A stretch of 64,000 bases of DNA from Pseudomonas mendocina (GCF_003008615.1 NZ_CP027657.1:1426001-1490000), one strand, 5' to 3'. Counted from the stretch's first letter, positions 1 through 11,686 are shown. Numbers and translations are program-made. The notes: generated from the letters alone by a model not told the origin.

Positions 1-512
1 GGGCCACCGGTTTTCGGTCGATCTTCGGCGATCTGGAAGATCAAGCGCTCAGCTTCGTCGAGAATCTCCTCGCCGGTACGGCCTTCCGGGGCGTAGGCAC
101 TGTCGGCGATCTCATTGCTGATGCCGATCAGTTTTCGCAAGGTGGCTCGCTCGCGAATGATCTGCGCATAGGCCTTGATGTTGGCGACCGACGGCGTGTT
201 CTTGGCCAACTCGGCGAGATAAGCCAGGCCGCCGACCTGCGACAACTGCCCTTCCTTGTCCAACTGCTCGGACAGGGTCACCACGTCGAAGGGTTCGTTA
301 CGCTCGGCCAGCTTGAAGATGGCGCGAAAGATCAACCGATGATCGTGACGGTAGAAATCGACATCGGATACCCCATCGAGTACGCGCTCCCAGGCATTGT
401 TGTCGAGCATCAGGCCACCCAATACCGCCTGTTCCGCCTCGATGGAGTGCGGTGGCACTTTCAAGGCAGCGGTCTGCAGGTCGTATTGCTCGGGAATGGT
501 GATGTCGTTCAT
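1..512 (-). CDS. dnaB: Replicative DNA helicase DnaB, N-terminal part (cut by window edge)
   Basis: Only the first 170 or so codons are inside the window; the gene runs off the left edge. The ATG at 512 opens a protein starting MNDITIPEQYDL, followed by the conserved PHSIEAEQAVLGGLMLD segment, which is the DnaB N-terminal domain that binds DnaG primase and helps form the hexamer. DnaB unwinds DNA at the replication fork. The ATPase domain is not visible. It lies downstream of rplI on the same strand, as in other pseudomonads, but a strong terminator-like hairpin separates the two. Identity is clear from the conserved N-terminus. Confidence 0.95.
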   Translation of the reverse strand, partial: MNDITIPEQYDLQTAALKVPPHSIEAEQAVLGGLMLDNNAWERVLDGVSDVDFYRHDHRLIFRAIFKLAERNEPFDVVTLSEQLDKEGQLSQVGGLAYLAELAKNTPSVANIKAYAQIIRERATLRKLIGISNEIADSAYAPEGRTGEEILDEAERLIFQIAEDRPKTGG

Positions 513-538
513 AGGCTCGGGAAGAAAATACAGCGGTA

Positions 539-579
539 GAAAAAACAAAGGGCACGGATCGCATAGCGATGCCGTGCCC
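539..579 (-). terminator. Rho-independent terminator after rplI
   Basis: The arms GGGCACGG (550-557) and CCGTGCCC (572-579) pair. They enclose a second stem ATCGC/GCGAT with a three-base loop, and a T-rich run follows on the minus strand (539-549). It would end the rpsF-rpsR-rplI transcript before dnaB. Confidence 0.85.
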
Positions 580-630
580 GATTGTCAGCAGACCTGCAGC
601 AGAGTGCAAGCCCGCTTGGCGGCTGCTTAA

Positions 631-1077
631 TTAAGCGGCAACCACGATCACCTTGACGGTGGCTTCGACGTCGGTGTGCAGGTGCACAGCTACGTCGTAT
701 TCGCCAACCTGGCGAATGGTGCCGTTCGGCAGACGCACTTCAGCTTTGGCCACTTCAACGCCGGAGGCGGTCAGGGCATCAGCGATGTCGTGGGTACCGA
801 TGGAACCGAACAGCTTGCCTTCATCGCCAGCGGTGGCGGTGATGGTGACTTCCAGTTCAGCCAGTTGAGCAGCGCGAGATTCAGCGGAAGCTTTCTTCTC
901 GGCAGCGGCTTTTTCCAGCTCGGCGCGACGTGCTTCGAAAGCAGCGACGTTGGCTTCGGTGGCAGCGGTAGCTTTGCCTTGCGGCAGCAGGAAGTTACGG
1001 CCGTAACCAGCCTTAACGTTCACTTTGTCGCCCAGGTTGCCCAGATTGGCGATTTTTTCCAGCAGGATGACTTCCAT
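631..1077 (-). CDS. rplI: 50S ribosomal protein L9
   Basis: The protein has 148 residues, the usual length. It starts [34 protein letters not shown] in pieces typical of the L9 N-terminal rRNA-binding domain. A long Ala/Glu/Lys-rich connecting helix follows, then a C-terminal domain ending near [13 protein letters not shown]9 binds 23S rRNA at the base of the L1 stalk and helps keep the reading frame. It is the last gene of the rpsF-rpsR-DUF2232-rplI cluster, 21 bases after the DUF2232 gene, and is followed by a terminator. Confidence 0.98.
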   Translation of the reverse strand: MEVILLEKIANLGNLGDKVNVKAGYGRNFLLPQGKATAATEANVAAFEARRAELEKAAAEKKASAESRAAQLAELEVTITATAGDEGKLFGSIGTHDIADALTASGVEVAKAEVRLPNGTIRQVGEYDVAVHLHTDVEATVKVIVVAA

Positions 1078-1098
1078 TTGGGTCTTACCTCTTAACTT

Positions 1099-1986
1099 TT
1101 AACCTTCACCGTTCGTGGGGCCACTCTTGCGAGCGAGGCGACCACGAAAATCAAACAGACTATCGACCAGAGCCAGGACAACCAGCAGCGGATAGATCAG
1201 GTGCATTACCACCAGCAGCGTCACGTACAGCCCGACCAGCCAGAAGCGGCCGAGCCCACCCTTTTCCACCAGGCCGTGCACCAGGGCGACCCCAGCGACC
1301 AGCAGCGGCACACTGCACAGCGGCGTCAGCATGCCCATCTCCGGCCCAAGATTGGGACCGATCAGCATGCCCGCCAGCAGCACAAGCGCCTGCGGCAGAG
1401 ATAGTCTCAGCGCACGGAATTCGCGACCGAAACCACCCGGGTTGTACAACGCTGCCTGCCAGTAACGCCCAAGCATCAGGCTCAGCAGGCTGACGATCTG
1501 CAGCAAGGACGCCATCAGTCCGATCAGCACTGGTGTGATCAGGCCCTCAAGGCGCGCGCGTTCGTCCACCGACATCTGTTGGTGAACCCCGTCGAGCATG
1601 GTCGGCAGGAGCTTTTTCAGCTCACCGGCCATGGCCTCGATGGGTTCGCGGAAAACCGCCCCAAGAATAAGCCCATACACCAGGCCCAGCACCACACTGC
1701 ACAACAGTATGCGGTTCCACGACCAGCCAGCGCGCAAAAACAACGCCAGCCCCAGCGCGCCACCAAGCACCAGCAAGGTGCGGGGTTCGCCGAAATACCA
1801 CCAGACAAGCGCCGGCAGCATGGCCCACGCCAGAATGCCAATGGCATCGTTGGCTCCGCGCCGCAGCAGCACCAGGCTACCGGCGGCGGCACTCAACCAG
1901 AACAACAGCGGCATCGCTGCCGACCCGACCACCACGAGGGTGGCCTGCATACGGCCGCGCATGATGTATTCAGCAAGGGCGCGCAT
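1099..1986 (-). CDS. DUF2232 family integral membrane protein
   Basis: The protein has 295 residues and several hydrophobic stretches that look like transmembrane helices (around residues 15-40, 50-110, 150-180, 195-215 and 230-275). A polar loop near residues 115-145 (REPIEAMAGELKKLLPTM) probably faces one side of the membrane. It matches the YybS/DUF2232 type of membrane protein that in pseudomonads sits between rpsR and rplI. The reaction or partner is unknown. Its place inside a ribosomal protein operon, 36 bases after rpsR, suggests co-expression with growth, but this is inference. Confidence 0.85.
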   Translation of the reverse strand: MRALAEYIMRGRMQATLVVVGSAAMPLLFWLSAAAGSLVLLRRGANDAIGILAWAMLPALVWWYFGEPRTLLVLGGALGLALFLRAGWSWNRILLCSVVLGLVYGLILGAVFREPIEAMAGELKKLLPTMLDGVHQQMSVDERARLEGLITPVLIGLMASLLQIVSLLSLMLGRYWQAALYNPGGFGREFRALRLSLPQALVLLAGMLIGPNLGPEMGMLTPLCSVPLLVAGVALVHGLVEKGGLGRFWLVGLYVTLLVVMHLIYPLLVVLALVDSLFDFRGRLARKSGPTNGEG

Positions 1987-2022
1987 GCGATCTATTCCTT
2001 AACTCTTGTCGACCGTCCGGTC

Positions 2023-2253
2023 TCAGCGGCCGTGGCTGTCGGTGTAGGGCAGCAGGGCCAGGAAGCGGGCGCGCTTGATAGCGGTGGCCAGCTGACGCTG
2101 ATAACGAGCCTTGGTACCGGTGATACGGCTAGGAACGATTTTGCCGGTTTCCGAGATGTAGGCCTTCAGAGTGTTGAGATCTTTGAAATCGATCTCTTTC
2201 ACGTCTTCAGCGGTGAAGCGGCAGAATTTACGACGACGGAAGAAACGTGCCAT
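2023..2253 (-). CDS. rpsR: 30S ribosomal protein S18
   Basis: The protein has 76 residues, full length, and begins [18 protein letters not shown]. It contains the typical segment around residues 30-60, including [19 protein letters not shown]18 pairs with S6 on the platform of the small subunit. The gene follows rpsF by 28 bases on the same strand, the classic S6-S18 arrangement. Nothing unusual is seen. Confidence 0.98.
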   Translation of the reverse strand: MARFFRRRKFCRFTAEDVKEIDFKDLNTLKAYISETGKIVPSRITGTKARYQRQLATAIKRARFLALLPYTDSHGR

Positions 2254-2281
2254 GTGATTGGCTCCTCAATAGATCCGTGGA

Positions 2282-2704
2282 TTACTCGTCAGCGTTGTCG
2301 CTGTCGTTGCTGTCGCTGTCATCGCCGTCGTTGGACTCGGCGTTTTCAGGACGTTCACGACGCTCGCGGCGCTCACTGCGGTTTTCTTCGGCCTTCAGCA
2401 TCTCGGACTGGCCAGTGACGGCCTCGTCGCGACGGATGACCAGGTTACGGATCACGGCGTCGTTGTAGCGGAAGTTGTCTTCCAGCTCGGCCAGGGCCTT
2501 GCCGGTGCACTCTACGTTGAGCATCACGTAGTGGGCTTTGTGGACGTTGTTGATGGCGTAAGCCAGCTGACGACGACCCCAGTCTTCCAGGCGGTGGATT
2601 TTGCCACCGTCTTCTTCGATCAGCTTGGTGTAACGCTCGACCATGCCGCCGACTTGCTCGCTCTGATCCGGGTGAACCAGAAAGATGATTTCGTAATGAC
2701 GCAT
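2282..2704 (-). CDS. rpsF: 30S ribosomal protein S6
   Basis: The protein has 140 residues and begins [18 protein letters not shown]. The S6 fold takes up about the first 100 residues. The last 35 residues are charged, with Arg/Glu and then Asp/Asn/Ser repeats ending [10 protein letters not shown]. This acidic tail is the part that RimK modifies with extra glutamates in some bacteria; whether that happens here cannot be told. First gene of the operon, with a promoter candidate about 120 bases upstream. Confidence 0.98.
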   Translation of the reverse strand: MRHYEIIFLVHPDQSEQVGGMVERYTKLIEEDGGKIHRLEDWGRRQLAYAINNVHKAHYVMLNVECTGKALAELEDNFRYNDAVIRNLVIRRDEAVTGQSEMLKAEENRSERRERRERPENAESNDGDDSDSNDSDNADE

Positions 2705-2824
2705 AAATGCTCCTTACGGGTTGTAGCCTGCCAACAAAGGTGGTCAGGCAAGGAGTGGGTTTTCTCGTGATGAGCTTGCCAGGCGGTGGGCGCGAAAAGG
2801 CCTACCGTCGCGGCAAGGGGCGCC

Positions 2825-2853
2825 ATTCTAGAGAAGCCCCTCCCCGCACGCAA
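2825..2853 (-). promoter_or_regulatory. Sigma-70-type promoter for the rpsF operon
   Basis: Read on the minus strand, TTGCGT (2848-2853) and TAGAAT (2825-2830) are exactly 17 bases apart. They lie upstream of rpsF in a gap that contains no gene. The match is by eye. Confidence 0.6.
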
Positions 2854-2969
2854 GGCGAATTGGCGATTATTTGAACAACCAGTCGTGAGCGCATCCATGC
2901 GCAGCAGGCCCAGAGCGAAAGACGGATCGGGACGCCGAACGCTCATAGGGCAGAGCGTAAAGCTAGGAC

Positions 2970-3157
2970 GTAGGGCGGACTCAGGAGCGCAGCGAACAGT
3001 CCGCCAAGGCATAGCGAGTCCAGCATACGCACCATCAGGACACCAGGCGTACTGCTTCGCGACGACTGCATAGATGCAGGAGGTAGAGCGACGCAGGATG
3101 CCAAAGCCGAGTACGCCCTACCGCAGTGCTTTGTTCAGCTCACGCAATACGCTCTAC
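2970..3157. repeat. Cluster of REP-like GTAG-headed units
   Basis: This fills most of the 449-base gap between rpsF and rlmB. Several units share a GTAG(G/A)GCG head: GTAGGGCGGACTC at 2970 on the plus strand, GTAGAGCGACGC near 3083 on the plus strand, GTAGGGCGTACTC at 3109-3121 on the minus strand, and GTAGAGCGTATTGC ending at 3157 on the minus strand. GGCGGACT (2974-2981) pairs with AGTCCGCC (2998-3005). No gene is seen. The last unit contains the rlmB stop codon. Confidence 0.6.
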
Positions 3158-3906
3158 GCCTTGCGCTTGGCCTGACGCTGACGTACTGCCTCGAACAGGC
3201 AGACACCGGTGGCGACCGAGACGTTGAGACTGCTGACACTGCCAGCCATTGGCAGCTTGACCAGGTAATCACAATGTTCGCGAGTCAGGCGTCGCATGCC
3301 CTTGCCCTCGGCGCCCATGATCAGCACCGTTGGCCCGGTCATGTCCTGTTGATAGACCTCTTGCTCAGCCTCGCCGGCCGTGCCGACCACCCACAGGCCG
3401 CGCTGCTGCAACTTCTCCAGACTGCGCGCCAGATTGGTCACCGCCACCAACGGAATCACCTCGGCAGCGCCGCAGGCCACCTTGCGCACCGTGGCGTTGA
3501 GGGTTGCCGATTTGTCCTTGGGTACGATCACCGCCAACGCGCCGGCAGCATCCGCCGTACGCAGGCAGGCCCCCAGGTTGTGTGGATCGGTCACGCCATC
3601 GAGAACCAGCAGCAAAGGCGGGCCCTCGCAGCGGTCGAGCAACTCTTCGAGCATCGCCTCGCCCCAGACCTGGCTGGGGCTGACATCGGCAACCACGCCC
3701 TGATGCACGCCCTCGACCCAGGCATCCATCTCACGGCGCTCGCACTGCCCCACCTTTACGCGAGACTGCGCAGCCAGCTCCAGCAAAGGCTGCACCCGAG
3801 GATCGCTGCGACCATCGGCCAGCCAGACCTGCTTCACCCGCTTGGGATGATGACGCAGCAAGGCTTCTACGGCATGTACACCGTAGATCTTTTCCAGATC
3901 ACTCAT
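3154..3906 (-). CDS. rlmB: 23S rRNA (guanosine-2251-2'-O)-methyltransferase RlmB
   Basis: A SpoU-family (SPOUT) methyltransferase of 250 residues. The N-terminal substrate-binding domain (about 1-80) starts MSDLEKIYGVHAVEALLRHHPKR. The knotted catalytic domain shows the three family motifs: DPHNLGACLRTADAAG, IMGAEGKGMRRL and LPMAGSVSSLNVSVA. It 2'-O-methylates G2251 in the P-loop of 23S rRNA. The start overlaps the rnr stop as ATGA, so the two genes are translationally coupled. The TAG stop lies in a GTAG-headed REP-like unit. Confidence 0.96.
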   Translation of the reverse strand: MSDLEKIYGVHAVEALLRHHPKRVKQVWLADGRSDPRVQPLLELAAQSRVKVGQCERREMDAWVEGVHQGVVADVSPSQVWGEAMLEELLDRCEGPPLLLVLDGVTDPHNLGACLRTADAAGALAVIVPKDKSATLNATVRKVACGAAEVIPLVAVTNLARSLEKLQQRGLWVVGTAGEAEQEVYQQDMTGPTVLIMGAEGKGMRRLTREHCDYLVKLPMAGSVSSLNVSVATGVCLFEAVRQRQAKRKA

Positions 3907-6413
3907 GACTTGGCCTTACGCTTGCGCGGCTTGCTGGCAGGCGGCGGCGCACTGTCGCCACGTCCGGAGCCCTTGCGCGAGCCACCGGCCGGCTTGCTCG
4001 CTGCCTTGCCGGCAACGCCTTTGCCAGTCGCGCCCTTGCCAGCCTTGGCACCAGCCAGCAGCGCCTTCTTCACATCTCGGCTCTTCTGCACGTCGGTATT
4101 GCCCATGCTCGGCGTCTTGCCAGCGCGACCGGCACGGCCAACGGCCTCACGCTCAGCGGCCTGGGACAGTTCGAAGTCGATCTTGCGCTCGTCGAGATCG
4201 ACACGCATGACCTTGACCTCGACGCTGTCGCCCAGACGGAAGCTGCGCCCACTGCGCTCGCCGGACAGACGATGGTGAACAGGGTCGAAGTGGTAGTAAT
4301 CCGCCGGCAGCGCGGTGACATGCACCAGACCTTCGACATAGATATCGCGCAGTTCGACGAAGATGCCGAAGCCGGTCACGGCGGTGATCACCCCGGCGAA
4401 GGTCTCGCCGACACGATCCTGCATGAACTCGCACTTGAGCCAGTTGACCACATCGCGCGTGGCTTCGTCGGCACGGCGCTCGGTCATCGAGCACTGCTCG
4501 CCGAGTTTCTCCAGCGCAGCTTCGTCGTAGGGATAAATACGTGCGCGCGGCATGATCGTCGCACCGGCACGGCGCACATGCGGGGTATCGGCCTTGGAGC
4601 GGATCACGCTGCGAATCGCACGGTGCACCAGCAGATCCGGATAACGACGAATCGGCGAGGTAAAGTGGGTGTACGCCTCGTAGTTCAGGCCGAAGTGGCC
4701 GTTGTTATCGGAGCTGTAAACCGCCTGACTGAGCGAGCGCAGCATCACGGTCTGGATCAGGTGGTAGTCCGGACGCTCACGAATGCTCTCCAGCAGTTTC
4801 TGGTAGTCCTTGGGCGACGGGCCATCCTTGGACTTGCCACGCTGCAGCGACAGACCGAGTTCGCCGAGGAAGGCCTTGAGCTTCTCCAGGCGCTCCAATG
4901 GCGGACCATCATGCACACGGTAAAGCGACGGAACCTCGTGCTTCTGCATGAACTGCGCAGTGGCCACGTTGGCGGCCAGCATGCATTCCTCGATCAGCTT
5001 GTGCGCGTCGTTACGCTGGGTCGGGCGGATCTCGTCGATCTTACGATCCTCTCCGAAGATGATGCGCGTCTCCTGCGTTTCGAAATCGATGGCGCCACGC
5101 TCATGCCGAGCGGCCAGCAACACCTGGTACAGCGCATAGAGCTGCTTGAGGTGCGGCAGGATTTCCTTGTACTCGCTGCGCAAGGCCTTGCCTTCGCTGC
5201 CCTTCGGATCTTCCAGCATGTAGCTGACCTTGTTGTAGGTCAGGCGCGCATGAGAGTGGATCACTGCCTCGTAGAACTGGTAGTCGACCAGTTGCCCACT
5301 CTTGGACATGCTCATTTCGCAGACCATGGCCAGGCGATCGACATGCGGGTTGAGCGAGCACAGGCCATTGGACAGCTCTTCCGGTAGCATCGGCACCACC
5401 CGCTCGGGGAAATACACCGAGTTGCCGCGTTCGGTGGCTTCGGCGTCCAGCGCCGAGCCGACCTTGACGTAGTGCGACACATCGGCAATCGCCACGTAGA
5501 GCTTCCAGCCACCGGAGAACAGCTTCCAGCGACTGCTGTTCTTCTCGCAGTAGACCGCGTCATCGAAGTCGCGCGCGTCTTCACCGTCGATGGTGACGAA
5601 CGGCAGATGGCGCAGATCGATGCGCTTCTCCTTGTCCTTCTCTTCCACCTCGGGCTTGAGCTTGCGAGCTTCCTTGATCACCGCTTCGGGCCAGACGTGC
5701 GGAATATCGTAGCTGCGCAGGGCAACGTCGATTTCCATGCCCGGTGCCATGTAGTTACCGATCACCTCGACGATGTCACCCTGCGGCTGAAAGCGCGAAG
5801 TGGGCCAGTGGGTGATCTTGATTTCGACGAACTGGCCAACGCGGGCGTTCTTGGTACGCCCCGGGGTGACCAGTACTTCCTGCTGGATCTTCGGGTTGTC
5901 GGCGACCACGAAACCGATGCCGTTCTCTTCGTAGTAACGGCCAACGATGCTCTCATGAGCGCGCTCGATCACCTCGACGATGCCGCCTTCGCGGCGACCA
6001 CGGCGATCGAAACCGGCAACCCGCACCAACGCGCGATCACGGTCGAAAACCAGACGCATCTGCGCCGGACTGAGGAACAGGTCGTCACTGCCGTCGTCGG
6101 GCACGAGGAAGCCGAAGCCATCGCGGTGACCGCTGATGCGACCGCAGATCAGATCAAGCTTGTCCACCGGCGCGTATGTACCACGGCGGGTATAGATGAG
6201 CTGGCCGTCGCGCTCCATGGCGCGCAGACGGCGGCGCAAGGCCTCCAGCTGATCTTCTGTATGCAGGCCGAACTCTTCGACCAGTTGTTCACGACTGGCC
6301 GGCGCGCCGCGCTCGGCCAGGTGCGAAAGAATCAGCTCACGGCTGGGGATGGGATTCTCGTATTTTTCCGCCTCGCGGGCGGCCTCGGGATCGAGGGATT
6401 GCCAATCGGCCAT
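3903..6413 (-). CDS. rnr: Ribonuclease R
   Basis: A 3'-5' exoribonuclease of 836 residues that degrades structured RNA. Domains in order: a winged-helix start (about 20-80), cold-shock RNA-binding domains (about 85-240), the RNB catalytic domain (about 260-600) and an S1 domain (about 660-745). A Lys/Gly/Ala-rich basic tail follows. The metal-binding aspartates are seen in DGEDARDFDDAV near residue 275. The tail (about residues 760-836) resembles the C-terminus that helps unwind substrates in E. coli RNase R. It is the first gene of a pair with rlmB. Confidence 0.97.
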   Translation of the reverse strand: MADWQSLDPEAAREAEKYENPIPSRELILSHLAERGAPASREQLVEEFGLHTEDQLEALRRRLRAMERDGQLIYTRRGTYAPVDKLDLICGRISGHRDGFGFLVPDDGSDDLFLSPAQMRLVFDRDRALVRVAGFDRRGRREGGIVEVIERAHESIVGRYYEENGIGFVVADNPKIQQEVLVTPGRTKNARVGQFVEIKITHWPTSRFQPQGDIVEVIGNYMAPGMEIDVALRSYDIPHVWPEAVIKEARKLKPEVEEKDKEKRIDLRHLPFVTIDGEDARDFDDAVYCEKNSSRWKLFSGGWKLYVAIADVSHYVKVGSALDAEATERGNSVYFPERVVPMLPEELSNGLCSLNPHVDRLAMVCEMSMSKSGQLVDYQFYEAVIHSHARLTYNKVSYMLEDPKGSEGKALRSEYKEILPHLKQLYALYQVLLAARHERGAIDFETQETRIIFGEDRKIDEIRPTQRNDAHKLIEECMLAANVATAQFMQKHEVPSLYRVHDGPPLERLEKLKAFLGELGLSLQRGKSKDGPSPKDYQKLLESIRERPDYHLIQTVMLRSLSQAVYSSDNNGHFGLNYEAYTHFTSPIRRYPDLLVHRAIRSVIRSKADTPHVRRAGATIMPRARIYPYDEAALEKLGEQCSMTERRADEATRDVVNWLKCEFMQDRVGETFAGVITAVTGFGIFVELRDIYVEGLVHVTALPADYYHFDPVHHRLSGERSGRSFRLGDSVEVKVMRVDLDERKIDFELSQAAEREAVGRAGRAGKTPSMGNTDVQKSRDVKKALLAGAKAGKGATGKGVAGKAASKPAGGSRKGSGRGDSAPPPASKPRKRKAKS

Positions 6414-6528
6414 GTAGGAAGGATTACCTATGCTTATGTATAAAGGTGTATGCCATTTGCCTATTGAAGCGCGAAAACGACTTTCGCGGCAGCTTTTCCG
6501 GCGACAATAATTTTTTCAGGGTCAGGGG

Positions 6529-6557
6529 TTTACAAGGTAAATGCCCGCCCGTATAGT
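6529..6557 (+). promoter_or_regulatory. Promoter for the tRNA-Leu pair
   Basis: TTTACA (6529-6534) and TATAGT (6552-6557) have a 17-base spacer. A GC-rich stretch (TCGCGCCC) follows directly, as in stringently controlled stable RNA promoters. The first tRNA begins 63 bases after the -10 box. Confidence 0.7.
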
Positions 6558-6620
6558 TCGCGCCCACAGCGTCGAGCAGACGTTGTAACACGAAGCAGAT
6601 GAGGAATCATCGGTTTCAGT

Positions 6621-6707
6621 GCCCAGGTGGCGGAATTGGTAGACGCGCTGGTTTCAGGTATCAGTGACTTAACGGTCGTGGAAGTTCGAGTCTTCTCCTG
6701 GGCACCA
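6621..6707 (+). tRNA. tRNA-Leu (CAG), copy 1
   Basis: An 87-base class II tRNA with encoded CCA. The acceptor arms GCCCAGG and CCTGGGC pair. The anticodon stem CTGGT/ATCAG (one G-T pair) encloses the loop TTCAGGT, giving anticodon CAG, which reads CUG leucine codons. A long variable arm lies before the T arm, as expected for Leu. Confidence 0.97.
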
Positions 6708-6790
6708 AATTTCGTGAAGCAGCTTGATAACCTGCTTTGCAAATAACGGATGCAACGCTCCGTGTCGGTAACGACGAACATTGCTGCAGT

Positions 6791-6877
6791 GCCCAGGTGG
6801 CGGAATTGGTAGACGCGCTGGTTTCAGGTATCAGTGACTTAACGGTCGTGGAAGTTCGAGTCTTCTCCTGGGCACCA
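6791..6877 (+). tRNA. tRNA-Leu (CAG), copy 2
   Basis: Identical base for base to the copy at 6621, with the same anticodon CAG and encoded CCA. It has no separate promoter that I can see and is likely processed from the same transcript. A terminator starts seven bases after its end. Confidence 0.97.
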
Positions 6878-6883
6878 AATTTC

Positions 6884-6911
6884 AAAAAACCGAGCTAAGG
6901 CTCGGTTTTTT
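6884..6911 (+). terminator. Terminator after the tRNA-Leu pair
   Basis: AAAAAACCGAGC, a four-base loop and GCTCGGTTTTTT form a perfect hairpin with a T run. The A run on the other arm means it can also work for transcripts arriving from the chemoreceptor gene on the minus strand. Confidence 0.9.
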
Positions 6912-6938
6912 ATTGCCCGCAAAAAAACGCACCACCTC

Positions 6939-6982
6939 GTAGGGCGCGCTGTGCGCATCGCCAAGACTGCAGCGCACCCTAC
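6939..6982. repeat. REP-type inverted pair next to the chemoreceptor stop
   Basis: GTAGGGCGCGC (6939-6949) faces GCGCACCCTAC (6972-6982) in inverted orientation, giving two GTAG heads pointing outwards. The right-hand CTAC contains the TAG stop of the chemoreceptor gene on the minus strand (6979-6981). Confidence 0.7.
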
Positions 6983-8913
6983 ACTTTGAACTGCCCCAGA
7001 CTGGCCTTGAGCTGCGATGCCAGCTCATCGAGCGCTCGCACGTTGCCGGCAATCGCCGCCACGGCCTCGGCCGCATGCTGCGCCTCTGCGTGAATGACCT
7101 CGACTCTCCCGCGCACGGCACCCGCCCCCTGCGCCTGATGCGCCGCGGCCTGGGTAGCAGCATTGATTGCACCATGCACTTCGTCGACAGACTGCTGCAC
7201 CGACTGCTGCAGGCGCGCACTGTCGCGCAGCACCTCCAACCCTTCGCCACCCTGCGCGCCAGCCTGGGCGATAGCCGCCACCGCCTCCCGCGCCCCACGC
7301 TGCAGAGCAGCGATATGGGTCTGGATATCACCAGTGGATTGCTGAGTCTTGCTGGCCAGGGCCCGCACCTCGTCCGCCACCACCGCAAAGCCACGCCCAC
7401 TCTCACCCGCGCGCGCCGCCTCAATGGCTGCGTTGAGCGCAAGCAGGTTGGTCTGCTCGGCAATGGACTGAATCACCGTCAACACCACTTCGATCTGCTC
7501 GCTCTGCTTGGCCAAACGCTCAATTACCGCCGAGCCGTCAGCCACGCGCGCCACCAAACCCTCGATCAATGACGACAAGCGCTGGGCAATAGCAGCGTTC
7601 TCATGCGCCGCCTGCCGGATAGTATCGACGCGCTGCAACGCCTCCTGCATGGCCTGGCTTTCCGCCTGAGCCTCGTCGGCCATTTGCTCCAGGGCCTGCA
7701 AACTGCCCGCCACCTCATCGCGCTGCCGCCCGGCAGCTGCTTCGGCCGCCACACCACGCTGGGTCAGGCTGCGAATCTGCTCACCAGTACGCAGCGCCAC
7801 CTCTCCAGACTCACGAACGATAGGCTGCAGCTTGGCGATAAAGCGGTTGACCGCATCTGCCATCTCCCCCACTTCGTCCTGGCTGTCGATACTCACACGT
7901 CGGGTCAGATCGCCCTCGCCAGCGGCCAGGTCGTTCAGTGCGGCACTGAGCAGACGCAAGCGACTGAGCACGCGCCAGCCCAGCACCAGTGCGACCACCA
8001 CCAGAGCCAACGCACCAACGATCAGCAGCCCCAAGGCAATATTCCAACGCAGCGCGTCAGCCGCCACCCGCACCGAGTCCCCACCATTGCGCGCCATTTC
8101 CTGGGTGTAGCGCTCGGCCGACTGCAAGCGCTCACGCAGCGCACGAGTAGCCTCTTCGGAAGCCCCAGCCAGACTACTATCGACCAACTCACCCGCACCG
8201 CCGACCAGAGCCGTGAAGCGACCATCCAGCGCTGCCAGCTCCTTTTCGACCACATCCAGCGACAACCCCATCTGCACCCTGCCGATCTGCGCCCCCATCG
8301 GATTGATACTGGCCTCAACCACATAGACACGCGCGTCACGCGATGCCGCATCGACCAACTTGTCCAACGGCGAGTCACCCTGTCCTGCCGCGATCAGTTC
8401 GCGCACCTGTGCGCTGCTACGATTGAAGTTGCGCGTCAGTCGCTTGCCCTCGCCGTCATAGATAATGGCGAACAGCACGGCCGGATCCTGTTGAGCGATA
8501 CGAGTGAGCGCAGTCAGCGCCGGAATATCCAGATCCCAAATGGATTTCGGCGCCACACCGGCGAGCAATTGCGCAAGCGCCTGACCGGATTGTTTGAGAT
8601 TGCCTTCGAGTACGACACGAAGCTGCTGCTGCTCATCCTTCAACTGCCCGGAAAGCCCCTCACCAAGACGAGTTCGGGTACTGCCAGCCAACGCAGCAAG
8701 GCCCTGGCTCATCTCGCGCTCAGCCATGTTCAGCTCTTCGCCCAGACGGCGACTCTCGCCCCCCAGGCGCTGCGCCAGATCCTCGACCATGCCGTCGACC
8801 GAGGCACGCATCAACCACACCGCCAGCCCGACCTGCACCAGCATGGCCAAGCCGAGCGCGACGAATACAGGACGCAGCAGGCGGCTGCGCAACATGGAAA
8901 GGATGGCGAACAC
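6979..8913 (-). CDS. Methyl-accepting chemotaxis protein
   Basis: About 644 residues. A first membrane helix (about 10-32) is followed by a periplasmic sensing region of roughly 250 residues, a second membrane helix (about 292-315), a HAMP domain and a cytoplasmic signalling domain. The signalling tip carries the hallmark [19 protein letters not shown], which contacts CheA and CheW. No CheR-binding pentapeptide is seen at the C-terminus. The ligand cannot be predicted. I chose GTG at 8913 because AGGAG lies eight bases before it; another GTG at 8922 sits too close to the same site. The TAG stop lies in a REP. Confidence 0.93.
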   Translation of the reverse strand: MFAILSMLRSRLLRPVFVALGLAMLVQVGLAVWLMRASVDGMVEDLAQRLGGESRRLGEELNMAEREMSQGLAALAGSTRTRLGEGLSGQLKDEQQQLRVVLEGNLKQSGQALAQLLAGVAPKSIWDLDIPALTALTRIAQQDPAVLFAIIYDGEGKRLTRNFNRSSAQVRELIAAGQGDSPLDKLVDAASRDARVYVVEASINPMGAQIGRVQMGLSLDVVEKELAALDGRFTALVGGAGELVDSSLAGASEEATRALRERLQSAERYTQEMARNGGDSVRVAADALRWNIALGLLIVGALALVVVALVLGWRVLSRLRLLSAALNDLAAGEGDLTRRVSIDSQDEVGEMADAVNRFIAKLQPIVRESGEVALRTGEQIRSLTQRGVAAEAAAGRQRDEVAGSLQALEQMADEAQAESQAMQEALQRVDTIRQAAHENAAIAQRLSSLIEGLVARVADGSAVIERLAKQSEQIEVVLTVIQSIAEQTNLLALNAAIEAARAGESGRGFAVVADEVRALASKTQQSTGDIQTHIAALQRGAREAVAAIAQAGAQGGEGLEVLRDSARLQQSVQQSVDEVHGAINAATQAAAHQAQGAGAVRGRVEVIHAEAQHAAEAVAAIAGNVRALDELASQLKASLGQFKV

Positions 8914-9101
8914 TGGGGACACTCCTCAACGACCGTATCAGCTATAACGGCGACTTCCGGGATTTGTTGAGCACAAGCAAAGCGCATGCCCAGGTTTGCA
9001 CTGAAAAACGGCGATAAACCAACCAATAGCCAGCAGTATGGGCGCAAAAACGTGTCAGCAGCACCGCCCAGCAAAACAGTCGCCATAAGCAAGCAGGCAA
9101 T

Positions 9102-9127
9102 AAAAAAGCCGCCCGAAGGCGGCTCTT
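9102..9127 (-). terminator. Terminator after purA
   Basis: GCCGCC (9108-9113), loop CGAA and GGCGGC (9118-9123) form a stem. A run of T on the minus strand (9102-9107) follows. It lies 20 bases beyond the purA stop. Confidence 0.88.
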
Positions 9128-9146
9128 TCAGCTAGACAGACGTCGA

Positions 9147-11686
<2,540 letters not shown>

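Larger units (their letters stand above)
6617..6883 (+). repeat. Tandem direct repeat of the tRNA-Leu unit
   Basis: The 97 bases 6617-6713 recur without change at 6787-6883, a shift of 170 bases. The identity runs four bases before and six bases after each tRNA. The 73 bases between the two units share nothing obvious. This points to a recent duplication or to gene conversion between the copies. Confidence 0.9.

Noticed and set aside
6530..6885. Minus-strand reading frames across the tRNA-Leu pair, giving the repeated peptide RRRLELPRPLSH and similar
   Set aside because: They are antisense to two clear tRNA genes; such peptides are a common false annotation from tRNA-Leu.
7603..8970. 455-codon plus-strand frame opposite the chemoreceptor
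   Set aside because: The chemoreceptor frame has full family motifs. The opposite frame is rich in His, Gln and Arg with no recognisable domain, as expected for a shadow in GC-rich DNA.
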